64,000 nucleotides of DNA, taken from UBA6115 sp050953005 (lineage in GTDB: Bacteria > Bacillota > Clostridia > Christensenellales > Aristaeellaceae). Below the pieces are notes generated by a model that saw nothing but the letters and a program-made list of their open reading frames with translations, searched no databases and was not told where the DNA came from. Position 1 is the stretch's first letter. Every line of letters begins with the position of its first letter. Of this stretch, positions 18,450-27,361 are shown one piece after another. Location of the stretch: assembly GCA_050953005.1 (NCBI GenBank), contig JBMNLV010000008.1, positions 62,001 to 126,000 on the forward strand. The letters are read 5' to 3'. The translations under genes were made by a program, and so were the position numbers.

Positions 18450-19100
18450 ATGTCCGTTTTGTCTTATCAATTCAAGGATAAATCGCTGCTGTATACCGCG
18501 CTGACCCACCCATCTGCCGGTTTGCACAACAACCAGCGTCTGGAATTTTTGGGTGATGCAGTGCTGCAACTGGCGATCAGCCAGGCTTTATTTGTAAGGC
18601 GCGGAGAGTCTGAGGGCAAGCTGACTTTTCGACGCCAGCGCCTGGTGAACGAACAGACCTTGGCAAAGATCGCACGCGGAATCAATCTGGGAAGCCATCT
18701 GGTGCTGAGCAAAGCCTTTGCGGAGGAAGGTGGCGCGGGGCTGGATTCTGTGCTGGCGGATGCCATGGAAGCTTTGATCGCCGCGGTCTACCTGGACGGC
18801 GGTTTTGATGCAGCCATGAATCTTGTCAACAGGCTTTGGGCCAGCGGCATCCTTCATGCGGAGGCTGAACTGGATGCAAAGGGCGCACTGCAGGCACATT
18901 TTCAGGCGCTTGGCGAGGGTGAAATAGAATATCAGGAGCAGTCGGTAGAAGGACCGCCTCATAGGCGCCGCTTTAGCATGGGTGTTTATCACAACGGACG
19001 GCTGCTGGCTACCGGCAGCGGCAGCACCAAGCGTTCCGCGCAGCAACAAGCGGCGCAGGCTGCTCTGGATGCGCTGGCGCGGGAGGAGGAAAGGACATGA
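18450..19100 (+). CDS. rnc: Ribonuclease III
   Basis: A 216-residue double-strand-specific RNase that processes rRNA and structured RNAs. The catalytic signature is QRLEFLGDAVLQLAIS, with the second acidic cluster DAMEALIAAVYLD. The C-terminal dsRNA-binding domain runs from KGALQAHFQALGEG to the end. The frame is open back to 18372, but that would place a strong terminator inside the gene, so ATG 18450 is preferred despite a weak ribosome site. Its stop overlaps the smc start (ATGA). Confidence 0.94.
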   Translation: MSVLSYQFKDKSLLYTALTHPSAGLHNNQRLEFLGDAVLQLAISQALFVRRGESEGKLTFRRQRLVNEQTLAKIARGINLGSHLVLSKAFAEEGGAGLDSVLADAMEALIAAVYLDGGFDAAMNLVNRLWASGILHAEAELDAKGALQAHFQALGEGEIEYQEQSVEGPPHRRRFSMGVYHNGRLLATGSGSTKRSAQQQAAQAALDALAREEERT

Positions 19101-22100
19101 AGCTGACGCGGCTGGAGCTGTTTGGCTTCAAATCCTTTCCGCAGCGTACTGATATCCACTTTGGCGAGGGTATTACCGGCATTGTCGGGCCTAACGGCTC
19201 AGGAAAGAGCAACATAGCTGATGCCGTGCGCTGGGTATTGGGCGAGCAAAGCGCCAAGGCGCTTCGTGGGGCCAAGATGGAAGATGTTATCTTTTCCGGC
19301 ACGCAAAAGCGACGCCTGATGCCTTATTGTGAAGTATCCTTGGTCTTTGACAATGCCGACCGCAAGCTCAAAAGCCCACATACAGAGGTTATGGTTACCC
19401 GCCGCGCCTACCGCAGTGGCGAGGGCGAGTATTTTCTCAACCGCAAGGCTTGCCGGCTCAAGGACATTATTGAGCTTTTCCACGATACCGGCATTGGGCG
19501 GGAAGGTTATTCAATGATTGGGCAGGGGCATATTGATGTGATCCTGTCCGGCCGTGGGGAAGAGCGCCGCGCGGCTTTTGAGGAGGCTGCGGGCATTGTG
19601 GGCTACCGTTCGCGCAAGGAGGATGCCCAGCGCAAACTGGATCGTACCCAGGAGCATTTGTTGCGCGTGAGTGACCTGTTGGAGGAGTTGTCCGGACGGC
19701 TTGAACCTCTGCGTAAGCAAAGTGAGGCAGCTCGGGAGTATCTGACGCTCAGCGCACGACTCAAGCATTTGGACGTCAATATCTTTCTGATCCGTCATGA
19801 GCGCCTGAGCAAACGCATTGCCTCCCTGCAGGAAACACAAAAGGGTATTGCCGATATGATTACCCTCCATGAGGCGGAGCTGAAAGAACTGCAGCACCGG
19901 CGTGAAGCGGCTCAGGAGAGTCTGTCAAATGCGGAGGAGCGCAGCCAGTTGATCAATGCGCAGCTGCAATCTATGGAGGATGACCTGCGTGACCAGGCTG
20001 TGCTGGCTGAGCGCAGCGCCCAGGCACTGCAAAATGCGAAGGATGAAGCAAAGGCAAATCATCAGGAACGTCAAGCGGCGCTTGATACATTACAGACTCT
20101 GCGAGAGGCCTTGCAGGCCGCAAAGAGCGATCGTGAACGTAACACTGGAATGCTCAAGGACGCTGAGGAGCAGGCAAACACACTGGAAGCCCAAGCCAGG
20201 GCAGCTGATGAGGTTCTTGATAAAAGCGAGCAGGCGCTTGAGTCTCATCGCAGCTTGATGTTGCAATCCGCCAACAGCCGCGCAGACGCGCGTGAACGGC
20301 ACGCCCGGCAACAGGCCATGCTGGCGCAGGCGCAGACCCGTCTTCAGGAGTTGTCAGACAACGAGGGGCGGCTGCGCAGCGAGCTTGAACGCGCACGGGA
20401 TGAGGCGGACGCAGCCGCTGCACGCTTGGAGACTACATGCAAGGCTGTTGAAAAGCTATATGAGCAGCTGCGTGAGGATGAGCAAGCTTTGCAGTCATCT
20501 CGTCAAGCGGCGGATGAAGCGTTGGCTCAATTGGATACCGCGCGGCAAAACTACCAGCGTGACCGGGCACGCTATCTTGCAATGGAAGAGATGTCCAAGG
20601 CCAATGAGGGTTTCTTTCAGCCGGTTAAGCAGGCATTGGCTTATGCACAGGGCAAACCCGGCGTGCACGGAGTGGTCGCACGGCTGATTACTGTACCCAG
20701 GGAGCTGGAGACCGCGGTGGAAATGGTATTAGGCAGCGCGCTGCAGAATATCGTTACCGATACCGAGGAAATCGCACAGGAGTTGATCAACTATCTGCGT
20801 GAAAAGCATTTGGGGCGGACGACCTTCCTGCCCATTTCTGCAGTGCGCGGACGCACCCTCACCACGCAGGAACGTCAGGCACTGACGCTGCCCGGTTGCC
20901 TTGGACCGGCAAGTGAACTGATCAGTTTTGCGGACGAATACAAAGGTATTGTAGAATCCCTGCTGGGGCGTACTGTGGTGGCGCAGGACCTGAGTGCCGC
21001 AATCGCCATCTCCCGTGCCGGGCGGCAGGCTTTTCATGTAGTGACCCTGCAGGGAGACGTCATGCGCGCCGGCGGCGCGATGACCGGCGGCTCGATCCAG
21101 AGTCGCACAGTCAGCTTGCTGGGGCGTGAGCGTGAGATGAAAGAGTTGAGGCAGTCCCTGGCTGATCAGGCAGATGCGCTGACCAAAATGAATGCTGTCT
21201 GGCAGCAAAGGCGTAAGGCTGTGGGCAGTCAGGAAGAGCGGGTGGCTAACGCCCGGGCGTATGCCCAGGATGAAGAGATCGGCATCGCGCGCGAGGAAGA
21301 AAAGAAAAAACAGGCAGATCAGCGCCTGGAGCAAGCTACAGAAGCCCTTTCACAGGCTCAGGCAGCCGGTGAGCAGCTTTCCGAAATGGTGGCCGATCTT
21401 ACCCGTGATCTGAGCCATACTGATGCCGCTAACCGCTTGATTGATGCGGACAAGGAACAGCTGGAGCAGACAGAGACGCAACTGAAGCATGCCTTGGCTG
21501 TGGCGCGGGAGCAGGCAGACACGGCGCGTGAGGTGCTGGCTGTGCAGCGCCAGTTATGTGACCAGCTGGCACATAAGGTTGATATATTCAGCCGTGACAG
21601 CCAGCGCGTTGAAAAGGAACTTCACACTCTGGAAGCTCGCAAGACTGCACTGGAAAGCAAGGGGACTGTGCTGGCACAGCGCATCGCTGCGCAGCAGGCG
21701 CAGCTTGATGAACAAACACAAGCGCATCAAAAACAAAACAGTGCGCTGGCTGATCTTCGTGATCAGGCCAGGCTGGCTGAGCAAGCCCGGCGGGAGGTCA
21801 CGGCGCTGGCGCGTCAGCTTTCCGAGCAGACCGAGCGTATTCATCGTCTTCACAGCGAGGACAGCCAGCGCCTGCACAAGGGGGACATCAGCTTGACGCG
21901 CCTTGAGGAAGAGCAGCACAGCATGGCTCAGACACTGTGGAACACCTATGAGTTAACATACGCTCTGGCGCAGGAGTTGATAGCCCCGGATAAGTTTGAG
22001 TTGCCTGCCGCCGAGCGCGAGGCCCTGGACATCCGCAAGCGTATCAAGGAAATGGGAGCCATCAATATTCATTCGCTGGACGAGTATGCCGCTACGCTTG

Positions 22101-22657
22101 AACGCTTTGAGGAGCTGAGTACCCAGCGCGATGACGCGGCCAAGGCGCGTGAAGACTTGATAAATTTGATAAAGCGTTTGCAGGGGCAGATGGAAAAGCA
22201 GTTTGTGCGGGAATTTGCATTGCTCAATGAATACTTTGCAGAAACGTTCAAGCGTCTGTTCAAGGGAGGTCAGGCAAGCCTGAGCCTGGCTGATCCGTCC
22301 CAGCCCTTGGAGTGTGAAATCCAGATCAAGGCACAGCCGCCAGGCAAGAAGCTGCAGCTGTTGTCTTTGCTGTCCGGCGGTGAACGTACGCTGACCGCCA
22401 TTGCTATCCTGTTTGCCATGCTCAAACTCAAACCCACGCCTTTTTGCGTACTGGATGAAATAGAAGCCGCACTGGATGACGCCAATATTAACAGTTTCGC
22501 TGAGTATCTGGGCGAGTATGCCAAAAGCACCCAGTTTATTGTGATTACGCACCGCAAAGGAACCATGGAAAGCTGTGACACCCTGTATGGTGTCACCATG
22601 CGCGAGAAGGGGGTGTCGGATATGATTTCTGTCAATTTGGAAGAGTACACGGCTTAG
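19097..22657 (+). CDS. smc: Chromosome partition protein SMC
   Basis: A full-length 1186-residue condensin ATPase. Walker A is GPNGSGKSNI (about 32-41). A long coiled coil, rich in Gln, Glu and Ala, runs to the hinge (about 520-670, from GVHGVVARLI to GGAMTGGS) and back. The ABC signature is LLSGGERTLTAIAILFAML (near 1090) and Walker B is CVLDEIEAALDDAN (near 1115). It is coupled to rnc. In many Clostridia ftsY follows; here the 3' flank is insertion-sequence debris instead. Confidence 0.97.
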   Translation: MKLTRLELFGFKSFPQRTDIHFGEGITGIVGPNGSGKSNIADAVRWVLGEQSAKALRGAKMEDVIFSGTQKRRLMPYCEVSLVFDNADRKLKSPHTEVMVTRRAYRSGEGEYFLNRKACRLKDIIELFHDTGIGREGYSMIGQGHIDVILSGRGEERRAAFEEAAGIVGYRSRKEDAQRKLDRTQEHLLRVSDLLEELSGRLEPLRKQSEAAREYLTLSARLKHLDVNIFLIRHERLSKRIASLQETQKGIADMITLHEAELKELQHRREAAQESLSNAEERSQLINAQLQSMEDDLRDQAVLAERSAQALQNAKDEAKANHQERQAALDTLQTLREALQAAKSDRERNTGMLKDAEEQANTLEAQARAADEVLDKSEQALESHRSLMLQSANSRADARERHARQQAMLAQAQTRLQELSDNEGRLRSELERARDEADAAAARLETTCKAVEKLYEQLREDEQALQSSRQAADEALAQLDTARQNYQRDRARYLAMEEMSKANEGFFQPVKQALAYAQGKPGVHGVVARLITVPRELETAVEMVLGSALQNIVTDTEEIAQELINYLREKHLGRTTFLPISAVRGRTLTTQERQALTLPGCLGPASELISFADEYKGIVESLLGRTVVAQDLSAAIAISRAGRQAFHVVTLQGDVMRAGGAMTGGSIQSRTVSLLGREREMKELRQSLADQADALTKMNAVWQQRRKAVGSQEERVANARAYAQDEEIGIAREEEKKKQADQRLEQATEALSQAQAAGEQLSEMVADLTRDLSHTDAANRLIDADKEQLEQTETQLKHALAVAREQADTAREVLAVQRQLCDQLAHKVDIFSRDSQRVEKELHTLEARKTALESKGTVLAQRIAAQQAQLDEQTQAHQKQNSALADLRDQARLAEQARREVTALARQLSEQTERIHRLHSEDSQRLHKGDISLTRLEEEQHSMAQTLWNTYELTYALAQELIAPDKFELPAAEREALDIRKRIKEMGAINIHSLDEYAATLERFEELSTQRDDAAKAREDLINLIKRLQGQMEKQFVREFALLNEYFAETFKRLFKGGQASLSLADPSQPLECEIQIKAQPPGKKLQLLSLLSGGERTLTAIAILFAMLKLKPTPFCVLDEIEAALDDANINSFAEYLGEYAKSTQFIVITHRKGTMESCDTLYGVTMREKGVSDMISVNLEEYTA

Positions 22658-22670
22658 CGTTGTACTAAAA

Positions 22671-22694
22671 AGTGTTGTATTATCAACGTTTTTT
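22671..22694 (+). terminator. Weak terminator after smc
   Basis: AGTGTTG and CAACGTT pair (with two wobble pairs) around a TATTAT loop, and T residues run on to 22694. It ends 37 bases after the smc stop. Between here and the IS630 remnant at 22903 no other feature is seen. Confidence 0.5.
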
Positions 22695-22902
22695 GCCTAT
22701 TTCAAACGAATTTTCATAGCGGTATGCGTCAATGTTTTCGTCAAGAGGTTGCCAGATATTCCATTAATTTATATAGTCCACATAAGCGTTTTCCGGATGT
22801 TGACCTTGTTAACAATGTCATCAATTGGTAAAACTCTCGGCTTATATTAATCCAGCTTCCGGTACCTTGTCTGGCATTGTGTCTCCGTAGATATTTAGTG
22901 TT

Positions 22903-23217
22903 GTGATCGTGCTGAATGCTTATCCTGATGATTATATCCTGCTGTTATTGGATAACGCGGCCTGGCGCCACTCATCCGCCATGGCGGTGGCGGACCGCGT
23001 AGAACTGTTTCCGCTGCTGCCCTATACCCCGGAACTCAACCTCATTGAGGTGATATGGGATGAGGTGCGGGAAAAAGGGTTTCTCTATGAGATTTTTAAG
23101 AACCTGGAAGCGGGGATTGACCACCTGTGTTGTACTGTAAAGGAGCTGGCTGATGATGTTCAACGTGTTGCGTCTATCACTTATCGCAGGTGGCTGATTA
23201 ATGCATTAACGATTTAG
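22903..23217 (+). pseudogene. IS630-type transposase remnant (C-terminal part)
   Basis: The 104 codons match the C-terminal half of IS630/Tc1-type DDE transposases. LLLLDNAAWRHS holds the second catalytic aspartate, and LLPYTPELNLIEVIWDEVREK holds the final glutamate. The N-terminal half with the first aspartate and the DNA-binding domain is missing, so it is a relic. It lies directly after smc and marks one edge of the accessory region. Confidence 0.75.
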
Positions 23218-23292
23218 TTTATTGTCAGAGGTTTTCCCTGCACCAGTTTACCATGAATCAGGCCAGAATGCTTGTGAAATATAGGAGGGTGA

Positions 23293-23310
23293 GTTGTTCA
23301 GCAGACACTA
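23293..23310 (+). repeat. Solo inverted-repeat end related to the IS at 34923-36107
   Basis: GTTGTTCAGCAGACACTA differs at two positions from the complement of the left end of the decayed IS at 34923. No matching transposase adjoins it, so it may be the last trace of an older copy. Confidence 0.4.
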
Positions 23311-23373
23311 AGTGTTTTGACGGAAAACAGCTGTGGGAAATTTTATTTTTACAACAGTCCATCTTATTGTCTT

Positions 23374-23530
23374 ATACTGATTCCAATCTTTATTGCATCG
23401 TCGCGCCGGGTTTTTGATCGCCCTGCTGTGTCAGTCAACCTCAACGTAGCTTAGGCTATGCCATCGGTTTCCTTCCTTGCAGGACAATAAAATCCCTCGC
23501 CGCTTTGGATGCAATAAAGCTTTACATCAG
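23374..23530 (-). repeat. 157-bp MITE-like element, copy 1
   Basis: This segment, read on the minus strand, matches 37121-37277 with four differences in 157 bases and no gaps. Its two ends carry imperfect inverted repeats that share an 11-base TTTATTGCATC core and a CTGAT tip. There is no coding potential of note. Size, terminal repeats and multiple copies fit a MITE. It lies 4 bases from the left end of the IS110 unit. Confidence 0.8.
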
Positions 23531-23635
23531 ACAATATGTAATGCCCCCGGGATTTGTAGAAACGAGGATTCACCTGTAAGATGAGTATGAAACTACTATC
23601 CACAGGGGTTACCACATACAAATAGGAGGCATTAC

Positions 23636-24760
23636 ATGAAACATTATAGCACACTTTACGTAGGAATGGATGTTCATCGGGACAGTTTTACTTTGGCACA
23701 TTTTGCTTTGGATATGAAACAACCGACAGGCATCGTCAAGACAGACAATGATTACCGCCGAATCGTTGCCTATGTGCACCGTCTCAGGGAGAAATATGGG
23801 CAGGAAACGCGGATCGTCTGCGGATATGAGGCAGGATGTCTGGGATACACGCTGTACCATCAGTTAACCAAAGCGAAGATTGAATGCATCATTCTGGCGC
23901 CCACCACGCTGCCGTCCCCGCGCGGCGGGAAGCGGGTCAAGACCGACGGACGCGATGCCGCAAATATCGCGCAATGCCTGGCATACGGAACTTACAGCCC
24001 TGTTCATGTTCCCAGCGCCGAGGATGAGCAGGTCAAGGAATTCATCCGAATGCGCAATGACCATTGCCAGATGCTCAAGAAGCTCAAACAGCAAATCCTG
24101 TCCTTTTGTCTGCGGCATGGATACCAGTACAGTGGGACGCGAAGCAACTGGACGCAGGCGCATATGAAATGGCTGGATGCTTTGCAACCGGAAGGACTGC
24201 TGGGGGATACGCTGGAAGAATACCTGACCAGTTTTCGGTATCATCAAAACAAGCTGGAACGATTAGACAGACGCATTGAGGAGATTAGCAGGGAAGAAAC
24301 GTATCGGGAACCGGTTGGTCGGCTTTGCTGTCTGATAGGCGTGAAACCCCTGACTGCGCTGTCCGTAGTGTCGGAGGTGAGCGATATGCATCGGTTTCCT
24401 ACGGCGGAAAAGTTTGCGGCTTACCTGGGACTGGTTCCCGGCGAACATTCAAGCGGGAACAGTGTGCGGCGAGGCGGCATTACCAAGGCGGGCAATGTGC
24501 ATGTGCGCGCCTTGCTGACGGAGGCGGCGCAAAGCTACACGCGGGGAAAAGTCGGTTACAAATCATCGGCTCTGAAAAAGCGGCAAAGCGGACAGAGCGA
24601 AACGGTGATTGCCTATGCGGACAGAGCCAATGAACGGCTGAGAAGGAGGTACTATCAAATGACCTTACAGAACGGGAAGCGAGGCAATGTGGCGAAAACA
24701 GCCATCGCGCGGGAATTGGCCTGTTTTATGTGGGGACTATTGACCGATCATGTGGCATAG
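23636..24760 (+). CDS. IS110-family transposase (DEDD recombinase)
   Basis: A complete 374-residue transposase. The N-terminal RuvC-like DEDD domain starts YVGMDVHRDSFTLAHF and includes CGYEAG and KTDGRDAANIA. The C-terminal Transposase_20 domain has IGVKPLTALSVVSEV, FAAYLGLVPGEHSSGNSVRR and GGITKAGNVHVRALL with the conserved serine. ATG 23636 follows GGAGG. Members recombine DNA guided by a non-coding bridge RNA (family knowledge). The gene looks intact and possibly active. Confidence 0.93.
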   Translation: MKHYSTLYVGMDVHRDSFTLAHFALDMKQPTGIVKTDNDYRRIVAYVHRLREKYGQETRIVCGYEAGCLGYTLYHQLTKAKIECIILAPTTLPSPRGGKRVKTDGRDAANIAQCLAYGTYSPVHVPSAEDEQVKEFIRMRNDHCQMLKKLKQQILSFCLRHGYQYSGTRSNWTQAHMKWLDALQPEGLLGDTLEEYLTSFRYHQNKLERLDRRIEEISREETYREPVGRLCCLIGVKPLTALSVVSEVSDMHRFPTAEKFAAYLGLVPGEHSSGNSVRRGGITKAGNVHVRALLTEAAQSYTRGKVGYKSSALKKRQSGQSETVIAYADRANERLRRRYYQMTLQNGKRGNVAKTAIARELACFMWGLLTDHVA

Positions 24761-24761
24761 A

Positions 24762-24925
24762 GGTTAGTACCTCAGCCCGTGAACGCAGTCAAGGCTGCTT
24801 CGCACCGCTGACGCGGCAAGGCCTTGACAGCATCCACAGGCTGAGGTAACGGTCACTCAAGAGGATGCAGGGCATCCTCCGCGCTAAACGGCGCTACAAC
24901 CACTGCTGAACAAAAAGCAGGAAGA
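24762..24925 (+). ncRNA. Candidate bridge RNA region of the IS110 element
   Basis: Immediately after the transposase stop lies a chain of hairpins. An outer stem CCTCAGCC/GGCTGAGG (24770-24847) encloses an inner GTCAAGGC/GCCTTGAC stem. Next come GAGGATGC/GCATCCTC around AGG (24861-24879), GCGC/GCGC (24881-24894) and CTGCT/AGCAG (24903-24920). This is far more structure than expected by chance. IS110-family bridge RNAs are encoded in such non-coding ends, but expression and the target- and donor-binding loops are unproven. Confidence 0.45.
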
Positions 24926-25146
24926 CCAACAACGGTCGGGTGATCTGCGGTTATACTATGGCGGCACATATGTGATCCCCGAAATCAGAGCGCAGCGCCC
25001 ACGGCGAACCATTGACCTGCGGTATCCAATCCGCGTATATCAGAATGGCCAAGGCCGGATTTGAATGAAAGGGCTTCCATACTTTTTGTCGAATGATCTC
25101 ATCACGGATCATTCCCCCCTTGACAAAGGGGCATTACATATCAGTA
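24926..25146. other. Right flank of the IS110 unit
   Basis: Non-coding. It has one clear hairpin (GAATGATC/GATCATTC, 25091-25114) and a CCCCTT/AAGGGG stem that overlaps the right 14-base repeat (25115-25131). The second hairpin lies just beyond the end of the glycyl radical enzyme gene on the minus strand and might end that transcript. Confidence 0.4.
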
Positions 25147-27324
25147 TTACCGTATTGCTCTGTTGATGATTTCTTCCTGTGTATCGTGACTCAAATATAC
25201 GAAAATTGCACTGTAACCGCAGACACGAACAGCAATGTCTGCATGCTGACTGGGATTCTTCTGTGCTTCAAGCAGCATCTCGCGGTTTAACATATTGATT
25301 TGCAGGCTGGAACCCTTCATTTCGAGAAAAGTGTTGATAATCGCGGTAATGATATTGATACTGCGATCGCTGCTCATGCGCGGAAGGGTAAGCTCGGCAC
25401 AAAAAGAGTCGGTAAAATCCGTGAAATCAATCGCACCCAAACTATAAATGATATCGATCGGATTGTTGATTTCTATGAATTCGCTAGGTGAACATCCGCG
25501 CGAAAGCGGCATGTACGCTTTGCGCCCGTCCGGAGTCGCACCGAGTTTCTGACCAAGATAACGGTATGAGTCGTGCGGATAAAACGCCGGAAGGTAATAC
25601 CCTCCACGAGCGTTCTTCTGACCGGCAATCATCGAGAGATCGGCAAGTATTTTCGCTGAGAATTCGTTCAGATTTTTGTCGTTTGTGCCATACTTTGGAA
25701 GTCTGTTTATTATGTACTGGCGTAAATCCTTATCGTTTTCGAAATCCTCGGCAACAATGAGCCTAAACTTCTCAAGCGAGAACCTTTTTTCATCGAAAAT
25801 CAAAGCTTTTATACTGTATAGTGAATCGACAAGCGTTGCAGTACCAAGCATCGACAGCGAGGTAGATGAGTATTTCGCTCCGCCCTCAGTTATGTCTCTG
25901 CCGCTTTCAATACAACCTGTTATTGTCGATGAGTAAAGCGGAAGCGGATCAAATTCACACCAGTGTTTCTCGCCTTCGTTTTTTAGACGGACAATTTTGC
26001 TGTAATAATCCTGCGCAACATCAATAAAAGCAGTGTATAGTTCATCATAGTTCGAAAAACACTTGTCTGATTTGAGCATGCTCAGTAGGATTGCCGGAAG
26101 ATTGATCCATGTATCAGCACGCGTATTTACCTCGGTGTTTGCAAGAACTACCTCGTGGCAGCCGCCGCTGACATAAAGACGGCTGTCCTCAACCATCTGA
26201 CCGTGTTTTACTCTTGCTTCAATTAGAACGTCGTCGTTTTGCATTACAATTGATGGGATGTTCGCCGTTTGAATTTCTGCAAGTTTTCTGAAATATTCCT
26301 GCGGATGCTTCAACGATATTCGGCAATTGACCTTTGTGCCCAGGTATCTACCGTCAAGCAGAGCTTTTAATATAAGCTTTGTGATGGTGTTGTAGATTAT
26401 GTTTCCGTCTTTATCACAGCCGCCGATCACGATGCTTGTCGAGGTTTCTTTGAAACTTTTATTGACATCAAAGCGTATGTCGGTGTAGATAAACAATGTG
26501 TGAATAAGTTTCAGCGCCTCCTCCTCCGTAATACGTCCGGCGGCAAGGTCGGCTTCATAATAGGGATTCAGAAGCCGATCCAGTTGCCCGAATGTGCTAA
26601 ACCCGATTCCTTCGATTGAGCCAACGCATTCACGGTAGAATATTATCGCACACATAGCCTCATAGAAGCTTTTCGGTGGATTTTCTGGTACGTTTAAAGC
26701 TACGGTACGGATTTTATTATAATGAGCTTTTTCGCCGGCAGTTTCGATACTTTCGGCAAGCTCCGCTGCCTTTTGCGCAAAACGTCCTGCAAGTCCAGCG
26801 AGCGCTTTATTGCTACGTATTACAGATGAATAAAATTCACGCTTACGTTTGTCATTACAGCAGTTGAGTGCAGCTTCTGCCTCGGATATTATTCCTTTCA
26901 GACCAAGCAAAAGTACTTTATCATAACCCGGGCAGTGGTGATCAAATCCAACGGGATTGTTCCAGCAGCGAATTAATCCCTCGGCCATGTCGGAAGCAAG
27001 CGAATCAGCATAAGGGTCAAGCCATTTGTCCGCAGTTGTGTTATGCAGGAACGAGCCGACTGGAGATTGCAATCCGCCCCAAGTGTAGCGGGTACGTCCA
27101 GAACTAATTTCAAAGAAAAATGGTGATTCTTTGAAAAGATGCACTTTACACTCTCGGCACATTAGCTCGTGCAGTTCGGTTTTCAATATGTACGATGAAT
27201 CTATCTTATGTATTTCGTACATTTGGTTGACGATTTTTAATAGTCTTTCACTGTCCGGATTGAAATTCGAATAATATAAGTCAAATTCCTCTGCGATACG
27301 TATTAAATCGTTACTATATATCAT
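25147..27324 (-). CDS. Glycyl radical enzyme of unassigned specificity
   Basis: A 725-residue member of the pyruvate formate-lyase/glycyl radical family. The C-terminal radical loop is RVCGYSA (glycine 703) and the active-site cysteine is C389 in SGGCHEVV, with the glutamate two residues later. Most known diol- and amine-lyase members read G-C-V-E-P, so G-C-H-E is unusual, and the protein is shorter than the roughly 780-850 residues of those enzymes. It lacks the adjacent Cys-Cys pair of true pyruvate formate-lyase. The start is the third codon of the longest frame, because AAGGAG abuts the first ATG but is 7 bases from this one. Its activase lies 37 bases upstream. Codons are AT-rich relative to the housekeeping genes. 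The reaction cannot be assigned. Confidence 0.9.
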   Translation of the reverse strand: MIYSNDLIRIAEEFDLYYSNFNPDSERLLKIVNQMYEIHKIDSSYILKTELHELMCRECKVHLFKESPFFFEISSGRTRYTWGGLQSPVGSFLHNTTADKWLDPYADSLASDMAEGLIRCWNNPVGFDHHCPGYDKVLLLGLKGIISEAEAALNCCNDKRKREFYSSVIRSNKALAGLAGRFAQKAAELAESIETAGEKAHYNKIRTVALNVPENPPKSFYEAMCAIIFYRECVGSIEGIGFSTFGQLDRLLNPYYEADLAAGRITEEEALKLIHTLFIYTDIRFDVNKSFKETSTSIVIGGCDKDGNIIYNTITKLILKALLDGRYLGTKVNCRISLKHPQEYFRKLAEIQTANIPSIVMQNDDVLIEARVKHGQMVEDSRLYVSGGCHEVVLANTEVNTRADTWINLPAILLSMLKSDKCFSNYDELYTAFIDVAQDYYSKIVRLKNEGEKHWCEFDPLPLYSSTITGCIESGRDITEGGAKYSSTSLSMLGTATLVDSLYSIKALIFDEKRFSLEKFRLIVAEDFENDKDLRQYIINRLPKYGTNDKNLNEFSAKILADLSMIAGQKNARGGYYLPAFYPHDSYRYLGQKLGATPDGRKAYMPLSRGCSPSEFIEINNPIDIIYSLGAIDFTDFTDSFCAELTLPRMSSDRSINIITAIINTFLEMKGSSLQINMLNREMLLEAQKNPSQHADIAVRVCGYSAIFVYLSHDTQEEIINRAIR

Positions 27325-27361
27325 AATCATACTCCTTTTGGGTGGGTTTAATTGTCTCCGG

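Larger units (their letters stand above)
23534..25141 (+). mobile_element. IS110-family insertion sequence (ends proposed)
   Basis: A 1.6-kb unit holding an intact IS110-type transposase and a structured non-coding 3' region. Perfect 14-base inverted repeats, ATATGTAATGCCCC at 23534-23547 and its complement at 25128-25141, enclose it. IS110 elements usually lack long terminal repeats, so these may be true ends, subterminal repeats as in the IS1111 subgroup, or features of the target. Confidence 0.55.

Noticed and set aside
20729..21334. A 201-codon frame opposite smc, and a similar one at 21953-22552
   Set aside because: Both lie in the coiled-coil or head coding sequence of SMC and show no protein-like motif.
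25091..25114. GAATGATC hairpin considered as an IS end
   Set aside because: No second copy was found on the other side of the IS110 gene.
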